This document shows, piece by piece, positions 45,301 through 57,300 of a stretch of 64,000 nt of DNA. Below the pieces are notes generated by a model. The model was given only the letters and a program-made list of their open reading frames with translations, did no database searches and was not told the DNA's origin. This stretch comes from Dugong dugon (Eukaryota; Chordata; Mammalia; Sirenia; Dugongidae): contig CM057461.1 in the NCBI GenBank assembly GCA_030035585.1, positions 5,344,501 to 5,408,500 of the forward strand, written 5' to 3'. Within the stretch, counting starts at the first letter, position 1. Every line of letters begins with the position of its first letter. Both the position numbers and the translations under genes were made by a program.

Positions 45301-48300
45301 AGCAAAACCCGCTCCCAGTCCAGTTGCCAGACATAATTATCAGTGACAATGGGCTGCATTCTTCACACTGTGGCAACATTCTTGTTATTTGTTTTACTTA
45401 ATCTCCCTGCCCCCCAACCTTCTCATCTACCCTTGAACGTAGCTGTCGACTCTATGGTCTTCTATAACTTTTTTTTTTTTTAAAGAGATGCAATACTCCA
45501 GGGTGACAAACTTTACTTTTTGGGCTAAACTGTTACTTAGTTTCAAGGTGACTTCAGGGGATACCTTCAGTTAGTTATTAAAGGGTTCCTTAAATGAACC
45601 TGTACTGTTGAAGCCAAAAATCTTTCCAAATCTTTTAAGTAAGACAAAAACTCTTTTAAAAACTATACTTATGAGAATTAAGAATTTAGTAATGCTTATC
45701 TCTTTGATGTATAGCTCTGTCCTCCAAGACCTCCGGGGAGCACCCACCCTGGCCCACAGGCCTCGAACCCACCTCCATAAATGCGGAAACACTGTAATGG
45801 GTACCCCAAGCAGCACGCTTCACGGTCCTCCCACTAGACTCACTAAAGCTATCTTTGCCCCAATCCACTTCAGACACCGACATCTGTCCCTTTCAAGAGC
45901 GCCAGACAGTAACGACAAGTTCCTGATCAATGAAGGAACACACGTACACACATGCACACGCTTAATTATAAATCTTGCTATTCCAAGTATACAACCTTCC
46001 TACCCTTATAAAACCCTGCCTTATGGGAGGCTGATTTAGGGCACTGTAAGATTAAGGAATTGCAAAGCCTCTGTAGGGTGGGAAAGTCAGATACACATCC
46101 CCCCCCCATCAAAACAAAACAACAAACTAAGTTCAGCCGTAACGTGTTAGTAATGAGAAACAATGTGTCTGTGGCAATGAAGTCCAGAAGGGACACTGAA
46201 CTTCACAGCCTGGCAGCTCTCACCTCCACCCAAGACGTCTAACAGCATGTAGGATGCGGTAAGGCCACAAGCCTAAGGCCCTGGGTTCGGAGAGCTAGGG
46301 GACTTCTCTCACAGACAATCAGGCTTAAGACATCAGAGAGCTCGCAGAGGGAATGGATAAAAGAGAATCAGGGGATGTCAGCAATGCACTTCCTTTAACC
46401 TGCGATCATTTTAAAAAAAGGCTTTTTTTATTGATTATGAAATTAGTAATTGTTCAAAATACTTTTAAAACTTCACCAAAAATAAATACAGAAATAAAAA
46501 GTCTGAGAGCCACACCACCTATGTATCAATGTTGCTAATTTCCCTTTTTCCTCAATATTTGAAAAAAATGCAGGGAGCGCTGACCGCCTGTGTGTGTCAG
46601 TCCTATGTGGGGTGCTGCGGCTAACCTGATCATCTCTTTAACCCTGGCAACAATCCTTCAGGAGGGGCTGCTCCTTGTTTCACAAACAGAGATGCTGAGG
46701 CCCAGCAGCTTTAGGGCCTTTCTCCAAGCCGCATCACTAGTTAAGTGGTGGGACTGAAATTCTAACCTAGGCCTGCGATCCTCAAAGCCCCACATCTCAC
46801 CCTGCTCTCCCCATGCCAGAGGGTTTTGTAGCCTGCAAATGGCTAGACATTTACATCTTGTAATTTTTTAATAATTTCTATCCTGACATTAAAAACCCAA
46901 CAGTCTGGGGGATCCCCGTGTTAGAGGAGGGGAAGCAGACAAAGTGGGCTGGCCGCCTCCCTGGAGGGGGGAATGTGGTGGCTGGGCTTCCTTCTGGGAA
47001 ACCTTCCTTAGCATTTCTGGAGGAGCGTGCCTGGTGGCATCTTCAGGGCCAGAGTCTCCTGCTCAGGTGTGAGTGGAAGAAGGACAAATATGGACGGGCT
47101 GCAGGCAACCCCTCAGCGTACAGGAAGCCCCAGGTGACTCTGCCCTGGAGCTCAGGTGATGCGGGGGGGGGGGGGGGGGGGGAGTTGGAGGAGAGGGGAC
47201 CGCTTGTGCCTCCAGTTACCCCGCTGGGGAGCCAGGAGTCACTCCCACACCATGCCCAGGAGACCCCGACCACGGCCTAGGCAAAGCAAACCTTTGGACG
47301 CCATGCTCAACTGCAGCCCAGCTCCTAGCTCAGCGCCTGGCGCTCAGTAGTAATAAAAAATAAATACACAATTATCATTAGCTGAGTGAAAGCATCAACA
47401 ATAAGTGGATGGAATGAGTAAATGAGGTAAACAACAACAACACGTCATGGTCAACTGTGGAAGCCACACCTCATAAAAAAACGGTGCTGCACACAGGATA
47501 AACGGGCACAGGGAATGCATTCCTTCCCCCCAGGACCCTCTAACCACCCAGAGACTCAGCAGAAGAAAAGAGAAGGGTCTGCTGGTGTCCACGCAGTGGG
47601 TGGGCAGCTCGGGAACTGGCTGCCTGGGTTGTGGCGGCTGGACGTTGTCTCAGATGGCTGACACACGGGTCTTTACGACCACTTAGGTGCCCATCACTGG
47701 AAAAGTATTCAAATGCTTCCTCCATGGAAGTGGTGCTATCATTTGATATTTTCCCCCATCATACACTTCCTTTTGGGGGTCAGAGGTTCCACATTTGCAA
47801 ACTGTTCAGTAAGGGGTAGTGTCTATTCTAAAAGTGCCTACCCTTTAAGCCCCAAGCCCCCACACATTTAGCGCTTGGACAAGCCCATCCATGCCCACTG
47901 TACCCCAAAGACCCTTAACTTGGTTGTGCAGGAGCAAGAGTGGCTTCTCCTCTCCGGCACCCCAGCGCCCAGGCCGCGTGCTGGCAAGGAGGTTCCTGGG
48001 TGGGGACAGGACCCCTCTACGCAGGATGGCCAAGGCACCTGGCTCCAAGCATCACAGCTCAGGGCCTGTCCAGCTAAGGGTTTGATTTTAAATGCTATTT
48101 TAAAAAATGATGGAAGTAATACATACACATGGTTTAGAAAAATACAGTCGTCCCACACTTACGACAGGGTTCCATTCTGATGACCCTGTCGTAAGACAGT
48201 TCTGATGTAAATCGAATACCTCATTTTTTTAAAAAAATTCCATCATTATTGCCTTTCATCATCAGTATTTTTATAAATCGTAACACTGAGCATCTGCGAA

Positions 48301-51300
48301 TGACCGCGCCAGCCAACTGCGTGCACAGCACTGTACGTGGTGTCCGTTACTGACGGTTAAGACGTTAGAACGCAAAACAAAACAGTCAAGTGCAGCTCGT
48401 TGGAACTCGAACATCGTAAGTCAGAGACTATCTGAATATACAACCTAAGAAAAGAGTTAGCTATAAAAAGTTTCTCTCCCACCCCAGGCTTTTCCTGGGA
48501 GGCACTCACTGTTAAGTTGGTTGGGGATTTTCAGAAACTGTCTAAGCACACCCAAGAATAAACGTGAATTATTTTTCTTAAAGGAAGCAGTAGCATTGGC
48601 AGAAGCCTCATTATGAACACTGCTTTGCGTCGGGCGTCCTTCTCGCTTAGCGCTGTGGCTGGGAACTCACCCCACTACTGGCCTTACAGGCGGCCTTCCC
48701 TCTTCACAGCTACAGTCCCACAGAGATGCCACAGAACCCATTTCACCAGTTCCCAATGAAGGATGTTTAGGTCGTGCACAGACTGCTGGGATTAGCAACT
48801 AGTCCGGCTTTTTAGAAGTCACAGACCTGAACCTACTAGTTAAGAACTCCACTGGTTTTGAAGATACTGATCCCAATCCAAGGAGCCCTGGTGGCACAGT
48901 GGTTGAGTGCTCGGCTGCTAACCGAAAGGTCGGTGGTTAGAACCCACCAGCCGTAAAGACTTACAGCCTTGGAAACTCTACGGGCAGTTCTTCTCTGTCC
49001 TATAGGGTTGGAATCGACTTGATGGCAACAGGTTTGGTATGATCCTAATCCCACCTCACTCTTCATCTTCTAAATTCGAACAAACAAACAAAAACAGCAC
49101 ACAAACACACCACTACTCGCTTTTAAAAGCTCTACTCTCAGGAAATGTATTCTTACCCCTTCATAGCTGAAACAGACACTAGAAACACACAAACATTAAC
49201 AACCTCCATTTAATTCTCCTTTTTCCGCAACCCTTTCATTAGAGCTACTAAAATAAAGTGCTGTGGATATGCACTCTCCCCCCTTCTGGGCGAGAGCTAA
49301 TGAGGAATGAAAAGGCCAGAGCAAGCTGCCAGGAAGGGCAGAAGCGGCGACCAGCTAATGACTGGCTCAGCCAGCCTGAACTGAGAGTCGCTCACTGCAG
49401 CCTCACCACGACAGACTGTAACTAAAGACCCTTCAACAGTCCCAGTGGCTCTGGGTCCTGCTGTCTTTCTGCAGTGCACCTGAGGACTTCCCATGCCTCA
49501 GAAATCCAGGGAGCCAGAGGCAGAATCCTAACCACAGTCTGGCTTGTTTCAAGCTCAAGAAAATGTCCAGCCTTTGCTGCTTCCAAAGTTGAGACACTTT
49601 CCCAAGAGTTGTAAATAATATGCCTAAATCCTTCTCTAAATCACCAATTTGTGTGGTGTGAAAATGTAGTATGCCAATTCTGAGTATTAAACTGTTAAAC
49701 ACGACAATTATCGGCAGTCAAAACAAATGCTAAAATATGCATAAGCTCTACTGGCATTTCATATATGAGCAAAGACTTCAGAAAAACAGGTGTAATTTAT
49801 CAACTAAAATTACCTAACATACAGAAATATTCAAAACACAATACCTCATCCAGCTCCTGGGGAGATGTCCCTCCGTCAGTCCCATCCGGTTAGGGAGCGC
49901 AAGGAAGAAAGGGTGAGGGACAGGCAGGTAAGGCATGGTCAGCTCAGAAAACACGGGGATTTCAGCAACTCTAAATCAGCTACAAATAAAACTCTACCGA
50001 CCAAGGCATTTAAAAAACATCCCCGGAGTCTTAGTTTAAAAAAACCAAAAACCAGCTGCATGTATGTTCTCCTTTTCTGTACTGTGGTGGTTTGGGTAAG
50101 TGAGATAGGAAACAACAGATAAATAGGTGTACAAATTAAAACACAATGGAAACAAATAAAACACACTTGCTTTAGTTTCACTGAAATAAAATGGTAACCC
50201 ATTTCTTAAACGTCAAATACCATGTACAATACAACATCCTAAACGTCCTTTAGGGAGATAAGAGAGTAAAGCTAAATTGTCATTCTACCGTGTGAAATAA
50301 ACGTCTATTTTAACATGTAAATCAGCCCTGCAAATGCAATACAATTAACAAATGAACGGCCCGCACAAACTGTCTATGGGTGTCTTCAGCTAGCCGAGCG
50401 GCCGCGTGCGTAAGGCCACTACAAATTAAACCCCGCGGTCGCGGCTTTATCTGTGGTGATAAGGGAGCCGAGAAACCACGCTTCCCGGGGAGAGACACAG
50501 GTGGGAAAAGAAAAGAACAACTCTTGCCATTTGCTTGGCATTTATTATGATTATTAGTCTAGAAAGCACACAGTTATTTATAAAGCTATTATAAAAGCAA
50601 GCAAACAAAACAAGAGGTTTTTGTTGTTGTTGTTGTTTCTTTTTTAAAGGCAGCGGAGAGGGAGAAGCCCCGGCAACCAGAGGATTAAGTTTCAATTTAA
50701 AACTAAAGATTCTGTTTTAGATCAACACAGAACTCTACCTTCTGAACACACATTTACTAATGACAGATAATCTAAACAACCAGGTCTTTTAGTTTACAGT
50801 ATTGATCACTGAAATAATTAGTGGCAAATTTCAATAATCAATTGTGTTAATTTCTTCTTTTATACTTAGCAGTACATTTAGAAAACAAAAACCATAACTT
50901 CCCTATTTAAAAATTAATGATGCAAATGAAACTGGTCTATCAGGGCCAAAATATAAACAATGACAGCAATAAAAATGTAACCAAACACCATTCCTGTACA
51001 TGCTACGAAGCTAAAGTCCTCTTCAGTCTTTCTACCATTTGCTACTGGAGCCACAGAGAACTGTTACTCACATATGCACCCTGCCAGAATTAGTAGTACT
51101 AGGAGATATTAATACGGAAGACGGTGTCGAATAGAAAGCTGATCTAATTACCTTTTACTCTTAAAATGTTTTCATTTTTAAAAAGTTTGGTATTTGCAGC
51201 AAGACAGCACAGAAGTCTTTTATTAGTAAACAGGCTCAGGACAAGACCCCTAACTTCAGGATCTTACTCTGCTGGCTTCCCGGGCTGCATCGGCTCCTGG

Positions 51301-54300
51301 GCATTTAATTTTTGAACAAAGTATTACTTCAAATCAGGGTTAAAATCTTTGCTACACATGAGCCGGTCCTCTTGGACTATTAACTGAGCACACAACCTGA
51401 TCTTTCGGTTTCTACGACCATTAGCTGGTAAGAGGTGAATCAGAATCGTGGGATTCTAGGGTTAGGTTCTTTTTCTTTCTTTTTTTTTTTTTTTACAAAT
51501 AAAACTAAGCTTCAGAAAGTATAAATGCCTTGCCTGAAGTCACAGAGCTGCACAGGGCCAGGCCCAGGTGCTGTGGCCTCTTGCCCCTCCAGCCCCCTGC
51601 CTCTCTAGCATCAGTGACAATTCTGGGAATTACTTATGAGAGGCAGCGACACCCACACCACATCAGAAGCTAAACTTGTAAGGTCAACTTTTCAAACAAT
51701 TCCCCATTCTGCTGCTTGAAAATAGAAGGCTTTCTAAACTCCCCCTGCCTCTAAATTACCAGAAAATTTAGGGAAGACCTAAATTAGCATCTCAAGTTAC
51801 CACCAGGGAAGACCAAATCGCAGCCAAATGCAAACACTTTATTACCCATCACCACTTTCTAAATCTTTAGAATGCCTAAATCTAGGTTTCTGACCTGCCA
51901 GTGGCATACAATCAAGCAAATACTGAAAACTCCAAGTAGCATGTGGAATTTACGGCCTAAAGAACTTTTTACATAAAACTGAGAAATAAGTGGAATCCCA
52001 TCTGTGTTTACTCAGGAAGTCTGGAAACGTTGAGCAAAATGAGTTGGAAATACAGGTCTTATGCTATAGTGATGTTTACTTTCTTTCCATTACTGCCAAA
52101 ATAAAAAGTTTGCTTCACTTTTATCCAACAAAGTACCCTTATTCTCCAGTAAGCCTCACTGCTCAGACGGAATCTTCAGAAGCAGAAAAGCAAATAGATC
52201 TAAAGAGAAATATACAATGATTTCATACTTGGACTCTAAAGACAGAGCGCCAATTTTCCAAAAGACTCACCCTCAGCTAAAAAATGCAGAACCTCCAATC
52301 TGCAAGTCAAAATTGACTGTGTAGGGTTGTAACGTGAAACAGAGAAAGATGCTATCATATTGCGAGGAAAAAGACCTTGTTAAACGATGGGGTCCTTCCA
52401 TTTTCCAGGGCCTGAAGCACAAATCCTGAAAACTAGCAGCCAGCACCAACCAGGGGGCCCAGCAGGTTAGCACAGGGCTTGGGGGTCAGATCTGCCCCAT
52501 TCCATTCCCTGCTCTCCCACTCTCCAGGTGGGTGACGCTGGACAAGTCTACTAACTTCTGAGCCTCAGCTCCTTATCAGCATCATGAGAAAAACAGCAGC
52601 ACCTCCTTGCTAAGATGTTGTGAAGATGGCAAGTTCCAAACGGAAAGGGCTTAGCCACGTGCTGGGCACATAGTAAGCTCTCAATAAATCCTAGCTAACC
52701 TTACAGTCCCTCAGGTTTCTCAGAGACATAGCTAACCCTTAGCTTCCTTTTTTCCTTCTCTAAAGCATACCATGTTTTATTAAAAACAATGTGCTAGTTT
52801 CAAACTAATCTAAGACCAATTAACTCTAGCTTCCATTTATAGATTATACATTATTCTGAAGCAAAGTATAGATCAGGCAGTAAACACCAATCGAGCGGCT
52901 CCAATCCCTACACTGAAATCCGGCCCAGGAGACCCAAAGGCCGTCCGATATACTGTGCCTCGTCAGATCAGAACATCAACTCCACGACTGGTTTACATTC
53001 ACGCAAAACTTTCCACTTTCCCCTCAATGGTTATTTAACTTTGTAAATTCAGATCAGCTTCCCAAAGCCCAGCTGCACGCCAACTGCTTGAACTAGGTGC
53101 TGCCTTAAACCCTGCACTTGGCCGATACAAAGTCAAAGTCACTTTTGCACAGTAGTGGGGCTACTTCTAAGGATTTCTGAGGGTGGCATGGGGCTAACAG
53201 CCACAACAACATTGTGGACTATGTGGCTCTCTCTCAAATTCAAGCTCAGGCCGGATGCCCTGGCCACAAGGAGCAATGTACTGAAACAGAACTTGAGAAA
53301 ACAATGCTCAAACCTCTCAATTTTCAAATGAGGCAGGAGGGGTCCAAAGCGATGAAAGCCCACCTAGAGATACACTCAGAGCAGCAGGTGGGCCTAAGAC
53401 CTAAATTTTCGGGGAAGAGACCAAAGCTTTTTCCTTGGTTCCACGCTGCCATGCGGAGGAACGCAGGGCTCACAAACAGAGGTGGGACCTCCGCGCAGGA
53501 GAGCACCCAACACCTGGATTCTGCTGAGAGTCTCAAATCAAACCCCTGTGTGTTTTCCACAATCGGTGTCACTGATATTAACACGACCAAGAACACAGTG
53601 AAGTAGAACTGCGTTCAGTCCCGGTGCTGGGCTTTCAAAAGGATGCAGACAAACTAGCCATCATCCACAGGAAAGGCAAAGGGGCTGTAGGGCCCAGGAA
53701 GGATTAGGGGAACAGGAAGGCTGCGTGGTCACCAGGCAGGAGCACAGGCTTCCTGAATCAGAGGCCCTGGGAGACAGATCTAGAACTAGGACCACAGGGT
53801 AGAAGGCACAGGCATATTTGGGGCTCATGCAAGCAAAGACTGTCTGGAAGTAAGAGGCAGAGTGACTGCTGCTGAATTTCCCATCGCTATCACAGACTGT
53901 GGAAGGCAGGTGCAAAGACCACGGCGTGAGGGCTATCACAGACGGGGATGCTGGGCCAAGTGACCGGTAGGTCCCTTCTGTTTTGTCATTGCATCTCCCC
54001 CTGAATGCCTGCTTAGCTGAGGCACATTTGTCTGTTTGTTTTAGTGTGTGTATAGGTACATACAACCATCTACCCCCAACTAACTTCTGGCTTTTTCCTT
54101 AAACCAGGATGTTAAAAGATGCAGGTTTAAATTCTTTGAATGACATGGCTTTAGGTGTGCTTTTCTGGGCCGTGTGTGAGATATTATTTACACACACACA
54201 CACACACACACACTACTTTGCAATCAATTTCCACAGCTTTTTCCTCAAATAAGTATGTGAAAATTCAGGTTTTGATTTTTAAAAAAAATCTGTTCATTTA

Positions 54301-57300
54301 GGTGTGATTTGCTTCCAGTTGTGTGAGAGAGAACGAAAAAATACCCAAAGCAAAATCATCTTCTACAGCTTCCCCTGCTAACTAGGAATGTAACAAATTC
54401 AGGTTCTTAATTGAACTCTCAGGCTTAGTTATTCCCTTTTTAATTACCTGGGTTTAGAAATATATTTGTAAGTTACCTCTCTTTAATTATTTTACCTGTG
54501 TTTTTAATATATAAATTTCTTTTACATTTTTATTTATAATTTTTCAAACATACAAAAAAGCAAAATGGTATAAATGTCTTCCCACATATCCATCACTAGA
54601 TTTAACAATTACTAATATTTGCCTTAATTGCTTCCTCTATTGGGGGGGGGGGGGCCTTAAGTATTTAAACATTTCAGTAGGCTTCCCTGACAAAATTAAC
54701 AAATTCAATTGACTTACAATTCATGTAACTAATAATTTAATATTATTTAATACCCAGTCCATATTCAAATTGGGCAGATATAGTTTTGTTTGATTTGATA
54801 CCTGGTTTTCTGAAATTTACATGTTAGAAATGAGGTTTAAAATTTTCTAAAGGCAGTAAAAAATCCTGCAACAGTTATGTAAAAAATCCTGCATCAGTTA
54901 TTCAATGAAGTTCTTTTGAACTGTCTGTTAGACATGGCTTTTCCTCAATGTTTATTATAAAACTTGTCCAACTTCCAGAAAAGTTGAAAAAATTGTACCC
55001 TTCTCATGTTCGCATCTAGCCATATTGGAGTGTGTGTGTGTACACAGCATGCACGTGCAGAAAGTTTCTGTAGAACCACTTGTAAGCAAACAGCTATAAT
55101 TCATGCTTAAATACTGTAGCACAGATGTGGTTTTCATGGCATATGTTTACTGTATACAATTAAGATATGTAACTGTGGGTTTTCTTTTTAAATTCAAACC
55201 TAGGCAAATTCTTTTTGTTCGATGGTAAAATCCACTTTTTAGATGGTCTGAACTGACTCCAGAGATAAATAATCTGATTGCTTTAATGATCTAAGAAAGA
55301 TTTTAAATGGTCAGGTTAATATAAGCATGTAATGTTTACATGGTACGACTTACACTGAAAATGTTTTTTTAATGTTCTGACTTAAACGTATGTATTTTAA
55401 AATGGTTTGATTTAGAAGTCTATTTGCAAGAAATTGTTTGAATTAGCTAAATTTATTTGTACATTTTCTGACATATCTATTTTTCCAAACTGCATAATTT
55501 AGCTATCCATTTTTAATTATTTGACTTAGCATATATATTTTATGCTGCCTAACTTAGAAAAACATTTGAAAAAGTGGTTTAATTAGAGATGCACTTTTAA
55601 AAAGCTGTCAGTCTCAGGCACAGGGCTTTTAAACTGTCTGACTTGCTGATTAAAAACAAAACAAACAAGTCTCACGCTACCCAAATATCCAGGGTGAATT
55701 CTGAACCCTAAATGATTAAAAATTTAAAAGCAAAGAATACATTTTCCCACAGTTAAAACGAACAGCCCTAGAAACACGACTCATGTTCTGTTGTCTTCCC
55801 TACGAGGCATCCTAAGATTCAACCATTTAAGGAACATGCGGTTCTCACTTCTTGTTTAACAAAACTAAAGTTCCACTGAGGAATTTTATTCATGCAATTT
55901 CTACCCTCTATCTCTTGGCTTATTTCATAATATTCTTCTCAAAATTAGCGCACTGGAAGTAGCCAGTTTCCGCGCTAACAGACATCTCTCCACTGATTTC
56001 ACTAACACACAGTTTCTTTCCGTTTATAAATGCAGAAACCTTCAATATCTTAAATAACTGAAAACCCAAAGAGACCCTGTCCCTGTTTTCCTTGCTTTTT
56101 AACCCACAGTTACTTGATTTTATTCCTAAAATTGTTCATACGACTTAAAATCTCTTTTCTGAAGGAGTAATACGGCCAAAGGCGTTTTTCCACTTGTCAC
56201 TTAAAGACTATCTTTGCAGGGACATTGTTGATAATCATGATACACGACATAATTTTTCTGAAGCATTTAGATAAAGTCACAAAGGGGGAAAAAAAAAAAA
56301 AGGCAATCCAGTCTCTGAGAAGCAAAATGAGATTGCCAAAGCTGTACATTCCTAGTCTCCGACGACCTGGTCTTAGGATGAGTTTATCCCTTCATCCCCA
56401 AGTGCTGCTCATCCTTAGCCTACCTTCCCCCACAACTAGTCCCACAACTTCACCTTCCGAGGGACATTACAGAGCTAATGAGCACCGTCTCCTACAGATC
56501 ATCCAGACCAACCCCTTATTTAACAGAGCAGAAAACTGAGGCCAGAAAAGAGAAAGCAGCCCCCCTCAAAACCAGAAAAAGACAGCATTCTTTCCAGAAA
56601 CTCCCTAAGAGACTCTACGCCCGAGCTAATGGTTCAGGTTAATTAAATAAAAAACGTGCTATTTTGGGGAGTTAATTTTCACAGACACATCTTGTTTTGT
56701 TTTTTTAAAAAAAGAAAAAAGTTCGAACGGAGGGGACAGCTTAATTTCCTGTCTGGGAAATGGAAAACCGAAGGGCCTAGCACCTTACTGTTTCACAAAC
56801 ATGAGCCCCCAGAACAAACAGTAAAGCAATTATTCATAGGGAGCCAGGCCGAGGGCTGCGAGGCCGTTTAGAGAAAACGGTGGGAAAAACCCAACGCCTG
56901 CCTCATCTAGGGGACAAAGTTGTTCATTGGCAAAGGGCTGGGTCTTCGAAGCTGCAGCTCAGCCCCGAGCTCCGAGCGGGGCTCAGCATGGGGGAGGGGG
57001 CTTCAAACCAAACCAAACCGAAAAGGCCTGAGCACAGCCCGCGGCTTCCCAGGCTTCCAGACCTCGGGGTAACACCTCTGTAAACGGGAGGCGGCCGCTC
57101 GCGCAGTGACGCCGGGGGTGGCGGGGCGTGGGGAGGGCTGCGGAAGTGGGGGGAGCGCCGGGCAGAGCGGGGCCCGGCCCAGGCTGGTTCTCCCCACCCA
57201 GGCTCCCGACGCCCCCGAGCCCTGGCGTCTCCCTGGGGTTCTCATCGCTCTTCTCTTCTTTTTTTACGCAGAGACGGACGGAGACAGACAGACAGACAGA

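Larger units (their letters stand above)
41469..49844 (-). other. STX16: STX16 intron 2
   Basis: An 8.4-kb intron with a MIR at 42843, an LTR fossil, a nested AfroSINE pair, a reversed retroposon 3' end, a DNA transposon copy and one more AfroSINE. 41500-42840, 43000-43850, 45610-46600 and 46800-48140 show nothing I can identify apart from simple repeats, including G20 at 47163-47182. Confidence 0.7.

Noticed and set aside
45608-46039. 143-codon plus-strand frame in STX16 intron 2
   Set aside because: No domain, antisense intronic, no acceptor or donor supporting an exon.
53214-53606. 130-codon plus-strand frame in STX16 intron 1
   Set aside because: No recognisable protein family, no splice context, length within chance expectation for the interval.
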